In this document: piece by piece, positions 22,982-35,300 of the stretch
Layout of the letters: every line of letters starts with the position of its first letter
Position numbering within the stretch: position 1 is the stretch's first letter
Assembly: GCF_003286085.1 (NCBI RefSeq)
Contig: NW_020825288.1
Span: 15,562,001-15,626,000 of the forward strand
DNA length: 64,000 bases
Reading direction: 5' to 3'
DNA from: Drosophila persimilis
Lineage: Eukaryota; Arthropoda; Insecta; Diptera; Drosophilidae
Translations under genes and position numbers: made by a program
The notes under the pieces: generated by a model
Told to the model about the DNA's origin: nothing
The model's database searches: none
Seen by the model: only the letters and a program-made list of their open reading frames with translations

Positions 22982-23165
22982 TGTTCCCATCATTGTCTGG
23001 CGGACCACGAACCCATCCAGCGGTGTTCAGTGGTAGCCCTGTAGCTATGGAATAGAACTGTCCTGCAGGTCTGCCGACATCAAAGTACGCCAATCAAAAT
23101 AGGCTGTTGGCCTCCGACCTTTATTCCTCTTGAAGCAGGTGGCTCGATATGTCTGCGATATGTCT
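22982..23165 (-). pseudogene. C-type lectin fragment, inverted relative to the intact + copy
   Basis: Read on the minus strand, this matches the middle of exon 2 of the + strand lectin almost base for base. It runs from the ATATCGAGCCACCTGCTTC block through the TTTGATGTCGGCAGACC and CTGAACACC blocks to the PDN region. There are small changes: QPD becomes a Pro-Pro-Asp-type reading, and there is an AATAAA insertion near the YRS position. Both ends are lost, including the signal exon, the first Cys and the C-terminal half of the domain. An extra near-repeat of CATATCGNAGACATATCG sits at its left end. It is a dead partial copy and much younger-looking than the split between the two intact lectins. 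Confidence 0.8.
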
Positions 23166-26100
23166 CGATACGTCTGTAGGAATTTCATCGATTCGTTGAA
23201 AACGCGAATATGCAGTATAGGCTACATATTTTTAGGCCATTACTCTGGTAACCGGTAGCTCGAACCTCTAGCTACCAGAGAACTTTCTTGGGAGTATCCG
23301 AATATCCGGTTCCATTAGACACACCATCAAACCTGTTGTAACAAGCTCTCTCGGAAAGTGTCGATCATAGTCCCCGATAGTTCTTTAATCTAGTGTGTAC
23401 TCTACATTCTGACACCACCACCAACTCCTTTAAGGATCTTGTCATAATATGACTAATATGGAAACAAGGTAACTGTGATCTATTAAACGTTTTCGGAAAA
23501 GTATTTCCGGAATACTCCACGCGTATGAGGGTCACTTGCATAGAATGTACAAACCAAAGAGCTCAATCTGAGCCAAGAGCCAGAAGTTCCATTTCGCTTT
23601 CTCATGCCCTCAAACCTCTTGCGGCACGTTCGCAGTTTTTGCTGTCTCTTCATTTTGTTCATTTCCCCCACTCCCGCCACTCACTCCTTGCATCCCCTTC
23701 CCCTTCTGTGTTGTTTTTGTTGTTGTTGTTATAAGAAACTCATTCGTATTGTCAACTTCGTTTTCATCAGCAGACAGCAGGAGGACCTGGAGGGGGCCCC
23801 AGCGAACTGCCAGAAGCTTTAAGATACAATTTTTTATAACTACACGGCAGTGTCCCAACCCCTCACCACCAGCGCCAGCGCCAGCGCCCGTGCCCACCCC
23901 ACCCTAATCCACATCCACCAGACCACACTTAGATCTTCCCGACAAACGCCTGCCGTTGGCTTTTGCTGGGCCTTATATACGTGTATGGGATATAGGGTTT
24001 CTCAACATTTCGCACGCCCCTCCGGTTGCCCATTTATTTTGCCTGTTCTTATCGTTGTTACTGCCGTTGTTGTTGTCGCTTGCTTGTCGGGGCCTGTCAT
24101 AAAAAAGGGACGGAAACGAAATGGAACGAAACGAACGAAAAGTTAAGCATCTTGGCGGCCATATGACAGATTGCTTAAATGGTACCCATGTGGGATATTA
24201 CGCGTACTTGGAGGTCGACCCTCCTGGCTGACATTTGGAACTTTTCCTTTTTGTCCTTTCTATATCTTTTCAAGTTAATTGCTTGCAGATTTTGATTGTA
24301 TTTTGCCCGAAAGAACCTATATGTATATCGGCTGTGTATTAGTAGTAGTATTAGAGAATTATCAAATCCAATCGGTTTGGATGGTACTATTCGTAATATT
24401 TTGCGTACTTATGGTTTCTGGTTTGGTAAGTTTAAAGGAATGGTTAATATAATTTATCTATCTTTAGTCTCAGCTATTTATGGAAGGGCCTCGTGAATCA
24501 GTACCCTTCGGTACCATATCGGCTACTGACAAGGGCAGAGGCAGGATTTACAACGGAAACAGTCCGAGCAGCAACATCATTGACAATGACAACACACAAC
24601 ATGCTCCAACATGTCCTCCAGTAAGGGATTGCAGTGGCCGATAAACAGGCGCGATTAAATGAGAAAATCGTTTAATTATAATTCCACTTAATGCCAGGCG
24701 TAAAGCCGAAGGCTTTATAGACGACATTTGCTGCAGAGATTCAGGCAGGAACTGGAACAAGAGCAGGAGCAGGAGCAGGAGTAGGCGACAAGAACCGGCC
24801 ATAGGCATCCGACGGATAGCAATTTCGATTCGCTTTTGCCGGTTCGAGCATCATGACGCGACATTTTGACAGTCAGAAGGACCCAAGAGCCCCGATGACC
24901 GATAGCAACAATATGTCAATGCGATTCGGCAATGATTCGGCATCCCAACCCATTCCGGATCCTAGCCAACTGGCAGCAGTCAAAATTCTTTGGACAAGAT
25001 GACTGCTGCCTTTGGCAGTTCTTTTAAAGGCGGCCAAATTGCCCGTGGGAGAACGGACATGGGGCTCGGTCTGTGTCACGTGGCCCACCTTTGACGATTG
25101 CCCTTTTAATTACAACAAAACATAGAGAAGCGCCTAAAACTTGGTCCAATTACACGCACTGGCACGGTCATCCGCCCCAGCAGATGGGCCTCGAAAAAGC
25201 TACAGAAATTGAATGGAATGTAAAGTGAAAGGGGGAATCGGAAAGGGCGGAGATTGGGATCCAAAGAGAGAACTAGAAAGAGGGCGATCCCGTGCATGCT
25301 TAAATTGCCATCATCGCGTTGAACGCATGTCATGTCCAGCTCGGGGCGAGTGCGCCTGGTGTCTGGTGCCTTGTCATGGCCCGGCAACACTTTGACTGAC
25401 GGGCCTGGCTCAAAATGTAAAATCAATGCCCTCCACACACTCTCAGAATATCCAGAATACTGCACCGCCGACACCGAAGCCGACACTGACTTGACTGATT
25501 TTCCAAAGCTCTGTCAGCTGGTTGACTGATTTTTCTGCATATTTAGTATTTTTCTGTTCTTGTTTTTGCTGAACTGTTGAAATTTTAAACGGGAATAGTG
25601 AGTATATTGGGTTAGAGACATAGGGCAGATGCAATGATACGAGTAGTAGTAAAAAAATTAGAACATATTTAGCTTATTTATTGGGGATACAATTTGTAAA
25701 TGTTAATATTAATTTAAAGATGAACTCAACTTACATTCTCCAAATCGAATAATATGGAATATGTACTTGCACGTCATCGCATGCTCCATCACATCACAGC
25801 ACTATTGACTTCAGATTGTTATTAGAAAACCCTGTCATTCATTTTCTGTGTTTTAAAATCAATTCTGTTTCAGTGGTGTTTTTAAAATAACCAAAAAATG
25901 GGGAGTGCAGGGAAAAGAATAACAGTGACAGTTTTTGTTTATTTGAAACCGTATTGACAGAGTGACGGAGCCGGACTGGCCAAATATTTAATTTAAATCA
26001 GTGTCGCTGGCCATTATCATGGATGGGAGTGGAGTGGAGGGCGGATGTCAGTGATCGGGCCAATTGTAAGCCGGTTAAATGGAAGCAAATAATAGTTCAA

Positions 26101-28627
26101 ATCAATGTGGGGAAAAATCATGAAATTAAATTAAAATCTCCCAGCACTTTGTTGCGAGCTGGAAAGAAAAATGTAAGGCTCTGAATGAGGGAATGAAAAC
26201 AATACGTGGTGGTAACATGTTCCACCTGAGAAGCCACTCTTCCGCTCTGGCGCTGTTTTTGCTTTTGTTTCATTTGCCTGAAACTACAAGGGGCCCAGAG
26301 ATGGTGTCCTCTCACGTGTTTTCATTTAATTTAAAACATTTTCTTTACCCAAATTACAAAATCGTATCTAAAGTTGAGCTCAGCTATGAAGGCGTTTCAA
26401 ATGTACGCATAGAATGGTTCTGAAAAATAGCTAGCTGTTCTATAGATCATAACTTTTGGGATAGATTTAAAGTTTTGTTTGTGCCTTTATATATAACTGG
26501 ATTACTTTAACGTACAGACCCCATTCGCAATTAGGTGAAGAATGTTGGGCATAATAAGATTTAAACCAACAGACATGTTATAAACAAAGTATCGCCCATT
26601 CCCTCCATAGGCAAGCTCCACTGTACGGTCTAGTACTCGTATCGTTCTTCTTATCCTGATCGTCCCAAAATGTCAGGGCTTTGTTTCCGCTTGCCTGCGG
26701 TCAAAAGTGTGTATTCCTTTTTGGGAAATTTTGTGTAAAAATATTTGTTTGAAGAAAACACCTGCGGAAAAATAACACGAAAATAGCAGGAACATCACAA
26801 GCCTTGCTGGGGAAATAAAATCCGGGCGACACTTTATTTCGCCCGCTGTAGAGGCGGGAAAAGGAGCCTACACCTGGGCGGCAGACTGTGGGCCGCAGGA
26901 TGAGCCAATATACAGTTGCGTGGCCACGTGACTTACTAAATCAACTTGGACTGTCGGTCGTTAGGGGCCGGAGTATACGCACGCAGCCACAACACAAAAA
27001 CACAAACAGAAAAATAGAAAGGGAAATAAAAATAAAGGAGCCTCAAATCCAATTCCCGCCCAGGGTGATGTCTCCGGAAATGTCAGGCTGACAAATCGCG
27101 TGCAAAAATCTGTGAAATCTTCGCTTGTTTCCATCTCTATCTGTGCGTTCCAGAGTCCCAGGCACAGGCACAGGCACAGTCCTGTCTTGCAGCTACTGCC
27201 ATGACCACGCTCCTCCGGGTACTCCACGGGTTTGGTGGGATTCTGTTGGCGCCTCGCCCGCAAAATCTCTCTCGGAACACCGCCGGCGCCTCTTTGGCAA
27301 TTTGTTGTGTTTGTATTTTTTGTTACTGTTGTCTGTTTTACCATCCCGCTGGCCGTGGTAAATTTTTTGATTAATCAAAGGACATTTTTTGTGCCTGTGT
27401 CGCCTGCCAAAGGAGGCAGAATTAATGCAAAAATGATGAGTGGAAATTTGTCAAGCTTATTTACTTCCGTCATTTAATGGGCCCGCGGCACATCGACAGT
27501 GGGTGTGGGGCCACTGGAACTGAGACCCGGAGCAGGGACCCAGACAGGGACCCAGATCCGGACTAGAGCTGAGGACGACGTCGACCCCATAACGACAGAC
27601 GCCGGAACTTATCTTTGTTTGTTCGAATTTGTTGTTGTTGGCTTTTGCTCAGCCCGAAGCCATTTTATGCATAATTTTTGGTCAATGTTGTTGTTTTTTT
27701 TCACAGCCTTTGCTGTTATGTCGTTGGCTGTCATTTTTACCTGCGGCGGCCATTGGCCATTGCATATTTTAGCCGGATTTGTCCTAATGCGTTGAATATT
27801 TTTCAGTGCCTGTAAAGTGTTTGGTTTTTCTTTGCTCCTCCTCCCTTTTTTTGGGGATGCTAAATCGAATTTTTGTTGCTGGCATTTTCCTTTCGTTTTC
27901 CTCGTTTTTCTCTTTTTGTTTGTCTGTTTGCCCGCCTCGTCAGCCTCCCTCAAATCTGTTTGCAATAAGTTAGGCATACGAATGCAGAGGAAATGAGGGG
28001 CATAAGCTGTTTGGAAGGGTCTCTGTTTGGATTGTGAATTGGGAAGAGTAGCATTAGGCTTTTTGCTTACATAAGGCAGTAAGGCAGTGCCAAACAGTCT
28101 TCGAAGTTTTGGCAGCAGAAAGGAGCAGAAGGTTTTACGCAATTTTATGGGTATTCAATCGCATGGAGTAGCATGCAAATTATTACAGAATAATTTAATT
28201 AATGACATAAGATGATTGCAATTGTTATAAGCTTTTTCATAAATTTAAGGATCTTCAAGGTATCAAATCTGGCATAGCCCGGATTAAGGGCCTCAGGAGT
28301 GGCTTGGAAGTCGTGCTTACCTTAGCTTTCATAATATACCAAAGGAGTATTCTACCTCCCCCTTAAACTATGATGTTTTCCGCACTCCTGTGAAAGTAGA
28401 AAAACGTTCGGTCGAATGTCAAAGGATGTTGCATAAACTGGAACATTACTCTCCATATTTTCCGTAATTTGCCTAAATCGAATAACGTTTCTGCTGTCCA
28501 ACGTTAATCAAATTTCCTATCATTTTGAACAGCTGTAATTTTATCCCCCAAATATGATTTGAAATAGTAAAAATTACATATTTCTTATGCGAGCCCAACC
28601 GAACGTTGGCTCTGTGCATTTTGGCAT
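23166..28627. other. Spacer between the lectin cluster and the beat gene
   Basis: I see no supportable gene in 5.4 kb. There are compositional open frames at 23.5-24.1, 25.1-25.5 and 27.1-28.1 kb, but none has splice sites or codon character. A 76-codon frame with a signal-peptide-like start (about 26193-26423, +) is noted separately as a weak candidate. Confidence 0.4.
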
Positions 28628-28647
28628 TTTATTCGTGTTTATTTATT
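28628..28647 (-). terminator. Polyadenylation signals of the beat gene
   Basis: Three AATAAA hexamers on the minus strand (28633-28628, 28643-28638, 28647-28642) lie about 650-670 nt downstream of the beat stop codon. Cleavage would be near 28.60-28.62 kb. The predicted 3' untranslated region (29295 to about 28610) contains GTACGA and CCTGCA/CCTGTA tandem repeats. Confidence 0.5.
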
Positions 28648-29295
28648 CTTCATACATCATTTAATACATTAACAATTCACATACAATAATTAGATTTACT
28701 TGCCATTGATTGTGTGTGTTCCGTTCTGTGCTCAAATATTCATGTGTAAATTTGTTGATATTCATTCGTGTTGCCTCCGCTATTGCAATATTTTGTCATA
28801 CGAGTACGAGTACGAGTATACCATACATTACATACATATATTTAGTAGCAAATTTACGTTTAGTTTAGATATCTATATTTACGATCATATATATTTCATT
28901 TCACATTTCTCGATTTCTCGTTTTGTGTTTTGGTTTTTCGGTTTATCAATTTTTGGGTTTTGGGGTTTCGGGTTTCTCTTGTTTGCTTACACATAACACA
29001 AACACAAACACAAACACATAAACAAATGTTGCATTACACTTATAGGAAATGGATGAGCTTCCTGCACGGTCCTAGACTAATAGAATTTCGACTATGTACA
29101 CATTCAACTGTTGGCTGCCTAGGCTGTTAACTTTTCTATTGGCTCGAAGTGGTGCGAAGAGCCCGATTGATTTGTCGCCTCCGTCTGCGTATGCACCTGC
29201 ACCTGCACCTTGGCCTGTACCTGTACCTGTACCTGTATCTGTGGGTGAGTCCTAGAAACTTAGGCCACAAAGAGGGCGCCCATTAAGGCCAGCCA

Positions 29296-29360
29296 CTAAC
29301 TCTGGGAGCGGTGCCATCGCATCAATTGGACGAGGCCCAGTAGCCAGGCGGCCAGCGAGG
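29296..29360 (-). CDS. beat: beat coding exon 6 (C-terminal hydrophobic tail)
   Basis: 65 nt after a 65-nt intron (29425-29361) with a CTAAT branch-like motif and a CGTTGCAG acceptor. It encodes 20 residues (SLAAWLLGLVQLMRWHRSQS) plus TAG. The short hydrophobic stretch could be part of a lipid-anchor signal or a minimal membrane segment. The basic end RWHRSQS is unusual for a GPI signal. Confidence 0.85.
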
Positions 29361-32300
29361 CTGCAACGATTACCAGATTAGACGGGGAATGGAAGGAGCT
29401 GCTAGTCGCTCAGATGGCCACTCACCTGGGCGGCCGCTGATGCAGGAACCGTTTTCGGTGAATCGCTGGTTGGTGCCGGCATCCTTGAGGGCCAGGACGG
29501 TGGTCCGCACGCGGCTCTCGCGGCGTGCACTGGCCAGGCCCATGATGTCCGCGCCGCACCGCAGCTCCAGCATCTCGCTCTTGCTGATGAAGCGCTGGTC
29601 GTCCAGGTGGAGGCGCAGCTGCAGGTTGCTGGCGAACAGGGGGAAGCCTTCGACGTTGCGTGTGATCTCGTTGACTTGAGGCTGCAGGCTGTGCTGGGGC
29701 GCCTGCGGCCGGAAAGAAACGGAAAGTTTAAAGCCAAATTCGACCACACCCACATACGGGCGTGACTTCCAACCAGGCCAGAGGACCCCTGCCAGATTCC
29801 TGTGTCAACAATGGGGATTCTTGGCTTGACTCGATGACCATGACAAGCTGACACGCTACATGTCCCCGGGCCGCCGCTGACATGTGTCCCGGCCTGTGGC
29901 TTGGTCAAAACACGCCCCTGACATGCCTCAAATATGAATTGAGGTCGCATGCAACTGCACAGATATACCCAAATATAGATGCAGCGGCACTTGACCATAT
30001 CTAATGTACATACATCTCTGATCGGGTCGATAGTACTCACCGTTTTGTTGTTGATGTACCACATGAGTTTGGCCGCCGGACTCGACCATTCCGAGCTGCA
30101 ATTGGCCATTAGCGTGTCGTGATACTTATAGGCGTGGCGCACACCCGATATGAATGGATCGAATTTAGGCAAGACTGAAAAATAGTGTAGTTTAGTAAAG
30201 ATATACTGAAGCCATGAGCTAAAAATGAATTGAAATATTTGTAACTATTGCATTAGCTAGAGATATTTTCTTTTCCTGCCACCATTTCATATATTGTGCT
30301 TTCTCTCAAATAATCTTCTACGAGAGGCCTTATATTATTTGAATCGTTGGTTAATTTCTGCCAACAAAGAGCGCTTCAATTCAAATGAATCTGTTATTCG
30401 AATTGAAGCCAATTAATCTCTGACGTATTTATCATATTTTAAGTTTATTTTGAATTTGTCGTATTGTTTCTTCGACTAACAGGAAATTTGGAATTCTCAT
30501 CGAGGATTAAAATTACATAATGTTGCAAAGCCAGAGGACCATAAAGTTTCATTTTAGTTTCCAGTTTGGAAACTTTACTTTTGGGCAACTCTGCTTACAA
30601 ATGAAGAATGCAGTTCGGGCACAAACTTACTCCAATTAGAGAGAGCTCTCTGCAGTGGCAGTAGCATAGTGTGCGGTTACAGTATACACTACAGTGGACA
30701 TACTACAGTAGGGTACGGGCACATCCAGAATAGTGTGGCAGTGCTGCCACTTAGACAATTACCGACACGCCAACACCAAATATTTATTTGAAGTGTTAAT
30801 TAATCTTAACAAATAATTGCCCAGGATAAAGTTTTTTGATGAAAACAAGCGTAATTTAGTTTATGGGCGGGCTTGGGGGCGGGGGAGTCGGGTCCCCCTG
30901 GCTATGACCACAGAACAGTAGGAAACAACAACGAATCGAGCTCCTGTTTCTGTTTCGAGGGGGGCAAATGAATGCCAGCTGCCGCTCCCCGACCACTGCT
31001 GTTGTTGCTGTTGAAAATTTGTGAAATATGCTAAGGACCCCAAGGCATAGCGGAGGCCGGGAGACAGTGCAAGTGGCCGGGGGAGGCATCAAAAGTCGGG
31101 CAGTCAGCAGGACTATAAACTTTTTAATTGACTTAATACAAACCACTTTGGTGGAAAGTTTCTGACCTGTTTCAAGTACAACTTACAGGCGGCGACGGAC
31201 GGCGAACGGCGGACGGCGGACAGCGGACGGAATCCGGAGTTGAAGTTGATGATTGCGGCCATGTTGTGCTTGGTCGCTTGGTGCCACCCATGCCCCCCAT
31301 GCCCCCCATGCCACATGGCCATCCACCCCATTGGCCTCTAGAACTGTGTGACTTGCATTGCAGCAACAAAGGCAGCTACAGAAATGAAAATTGTACGAAA
31401 ACAAAGCAATCAACTCGGGTAAATAAACCAAAAATGGCAAAGTACCAAAGTACCAGTAAAGCACTACGAAACAACAACAGGATTGGAAAAATATATACCC
31501 CTACCAGAGCTCCTACCAGAAAAAAGAAGCCCAGAGAGGGAATACTCCTACCCAGTCCGAAAACAAAAGTAAAATCTGTTTTGGGGCCAAATTGTGTTGT
31601 ACGCTGGGCCCCAACTGGAATGCTAAACGAGTACAAGACCAACATCTCCACGAGCAAGAGCTTGAGAATCGCCAGGTGGAGTTATTCTGGTAACCTGGAC
31701 CCGGTGCCCAGTGTGTTTATGTTAGAGGGAACACCAAGCACCAAGCACACAGCACACAACCTCAAACGATAACCCCCACATTAAAAAGCCAAAAGTGGAC
31801 AGCAGAACATGAAAAACGAAAAACGAACGACGAACAACAGCCGAGCCGAGGTCCAAAAATGCTAAAAAGTGTAACCAGCTTGTCCCTAAAATGTGGCAAA
31901 TCTCCGAAGTAATTAAGTGCGGCTCAGTCGCCATTTGATGGCCAACGTTGGGCACATTCAGTCCCGTCCTGTCCGGGGTCCTGGTACTGAGATGAGCTCC
32001 GAAAACTTGGCAAAGTTAATCAGTGTGATGACACACGGCACGCAGCTAAGCGACAAAATATTTGCACTGCCAAAGTTGGAAGCGACCTCAAGCCGGGTCG
32101 GTCTCCCATTCCGGCATCATCAAAGAGTCCAAGGTGATGGCTGTTTGAAAATCGAGAGCTCTCTGCTGCCACTGCCACTGCCTCTGTTGTGACAAAGTTT
32201 TTAAGGTGGTTACGATGGCGATGGCACTTTAGTGACAAAATTCCCAAGTTGATTGTTGGTCTGTCAACAGCTTCGCCTTCATTGAAACAAAAAACAGGCA

Positions 32301-35300
32301 ACACTAGCTCCAGCTCCAGCTACACTGCATAGAACGGCATGGCATGCCTTTGGGTTGGCACTACGTGAGTCCCCTCCCTTCCATTCCGTCTCTCGCTTTA
32401 TACTCTATTCGCCGTCCCTGGACACGACGGACACATTGTCCTGGCGAGGGCTTTAAACTTCGACGCTATCTCTCTCGTTGATGAAGTTTGATGCCATGGC
32501 TGGCTGGTTGGCTTTATTTTGCTATGACCCCGCTCTTGTTGGCCCCCCGAGGCATTGTGTTTTTATGGCTTATTCGTTGTACGAGAATGTGTACATTTGA
32601 CTATACATACTATATAAATTAAAATGACGAAATGCACTGGCCACTGCCACTGGCATATGCCAAAGGCACTCGCTGCACGCTGCACGCCGGACAATGGCCA
32701 AATGCAGCCACTCGGCCAATCTATTGATGCTCTCGTTTGTTATATTGTGTTCTACATTAGGCCAGTTAGGGACAAGACGGTTTTCCTTAAATTTCTGGTA
32801 GTAGTGGATTGGTTTTAACCAAAATTTATGTTGATTATATTTCATTTGAGAATTTTTGCTACAGAAAAGCGGCAGCATCGGATTCTCTCTCGCTCTCTCT
32901 CACACACCCTTCCTCGTCCAGTGTGCGCGCTCTGGCGGAGGTGAGCGAAATATTTGCGTTTAAAATAGGTAACAGTATAGGTAACAGAAATCATAATATT
33001 ATATGTGTATGTATATACTAACTGACTACCGGGTATATGTATAAGTAGAGCCGCGGACCGTGCCGCATCAACGGTCCCGCTCGTTTCTTACTTAATATCG
33101 TGTATTTTTGAATTAATATGTACATTTATGACAAATACAAAATAATAACTTAAGTAGGTTCCAATAAGTCCTTCAACCGCCGGCTGAAAATATTTCTGAA
33201 AGCCGCAATCACTTGCCTTTCCATAACTGCAATTAATTCAATACTTAACTTTTCCCAACAATTTAGCGTGAATCAAAAAGCGATAAATAAAGACCGACAA
33301 TACTAATCGGACAGTGGCAGGAAAGGCCTTCCCTTTCTGGGCCCACTCTCAGGTGGGAGAAAAAACCGGCACGTTTCTCTAAGCCCGTACAGGCCATCGC
33401 CATCGCCATCGACATTGCCATCCTGCAGACTGTAGACTCGCCCTTAATCTAGCCATTGGGATTTCCATGTACAAGTGCTACAACTTCAACTTGAGCATGG
33501 CTTACTTTGTCTATTTAAGTACGTTGAATAGATAAAAGTCAAATTGACATGCAAATAGCAGACAGAAAAACAGGACGATAGGAGCTAAGGTGGAGAGGGG
33601 CAGACACCCTCTCAGCCAAACATCCAATTAAAGACCCAGTACAAATACGAAAATGCGAATTCAAATTTGATTGTTACGCGTAAACAAATGCCTAAGTGCG
33701 CATTATGCAAATCAATATCTCTTAAAGTAACGTCAATAAATAAAGCTCCACCCAAGCCAAACCCAAACCCAAGCCCAGGCCCAGGCCAAAGCCAAACTCT
33801 GTTGCATAATCGAAGGGCGCCTGGGGCAGAGCCTCCCATTCACCCATTTAGGAGAGTATCCAGCACCAGAACCCATCCCAGATCCAGATTCAGCTCGGCC
33901 GCCAGTATCTCGTTCTGGCAACAACCATGAGGGAAACAAATCGCTGAGCGGCAAAATTGCGACAAATAAATCATTTCGAGCCGCATAGAAACTAGAAACA
34001 AAAGACATAAGCAGGCCATTTCCATTTGCCTCAAATGACATTGGGGCGAAATCAATTGATTTGAATTTCAAAGTAGAGCCTGCTCCATGGCTGGCTCTCG
34101 CTCTCTGGCTGACTGGGGCTCCTCATGGCCGCAATCAACCACAGCCTGGGAGGGCAGCAGAGGAGCGGAGCGCAGAAGCACCAATGCCGGGTGATGGGTG
34201 CTGAAGAATCATCGTCATGTACGCTGCCAATCAAAGCGAAATCAAAATGGTGGGCAATGCGTTGCCTGCGGTGGCAGCGGTGGATCCGCCAGCCATGGCG
34301 TTGACGTTAACAAACCCTACTACAAGTGCCACAAGCGAGTGGGTATCCTTTTGATACCCTCACAGAGACTATTACGATTTTACCAGATTCTGACAGTGCA
34401 AAGCATGTTAAATCGGAAACACACAGTAGGCTGGATTAGGCAATAATATAATATATATCTATATATCTGCATGTCTACATATAGGCTAATATATGTGTCA
34501 TCAATAGTCAGCTTAGTTCAATCCGAATGGAATAATTATGCTATATATAGTTATTTGTGTGGAAATATATAAATATACTAGCTGATCCGGCAAACCATTT
34601 GCCGCAGTATTGTGAAATATTTATGTTGCTCCAAGTGATGTTATAGACTTCAGGAACTGGTATAAATCTGGATCCGTGCCGATTTTTCATACAATCTGAC
34701 TCAAGTTTAAATTTAAGCGCATTATAATAGGAACATTCTTTTTCCATAGCATAAATCAGCACTTTCGGATGAGCGGAGTAGTCAACATTTGGCTCGAATT
34801 CGAATGCGAGACAGAGAAACGAAGGGGTATAAATTCTAAAACATTTCTCGCCCTTTTTGCGTTGGCAAAAATTCATGAATTTTATACAAATTGCAGAAAA
34901 CAGATCGAAATCAAACTATTAAGTAGTTCTTATACGTCTTATAGATGCCATGTATTTGCAAGGATACCCAAAGCTTCGGTGCTCGTAGGCAGATTTTTCT
35001 TCCTGTTTTTGTTGCTGGTGCGGACTCTACAGTTGCTGTTGTCTAGGCCCAGCACGTGACAACGCCAAACGACCGCGCATTGTAGATTATAAATTGATTC
35101 GTACAAAGCTCACAATTGAGTTGAATTTGTTCAGTGGTGCGGCAGGTGCCGCAACGGGGCGAGGAGTGATTCGTGGGAGAGGAAGAGGAATGGTGCAGAG
35201 GAGGAGAGCAGGGGGCGGTACGCGGTTCTGTGTGGGCCGGAGAGTGAGGGGTGGCGCCACGGATGGTTGTCAGGATTTATTAACAATCATTACTCATACA

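Noticed and set aside
27609..28142. 177-codon frame on the minus strand
   Set aside because: Lys, Asn and Gln-rich, driven by T-rich spacer composition. No motif, signal or conserved block.
29402..30172. 256-codon minus-strand frame across beat exons 4-5
   Set aside because: It is true exon 4 plus a shifted reading through the 338-nt intron and exon 5. The GT-AG splice gives the conserved beat sequence instead.
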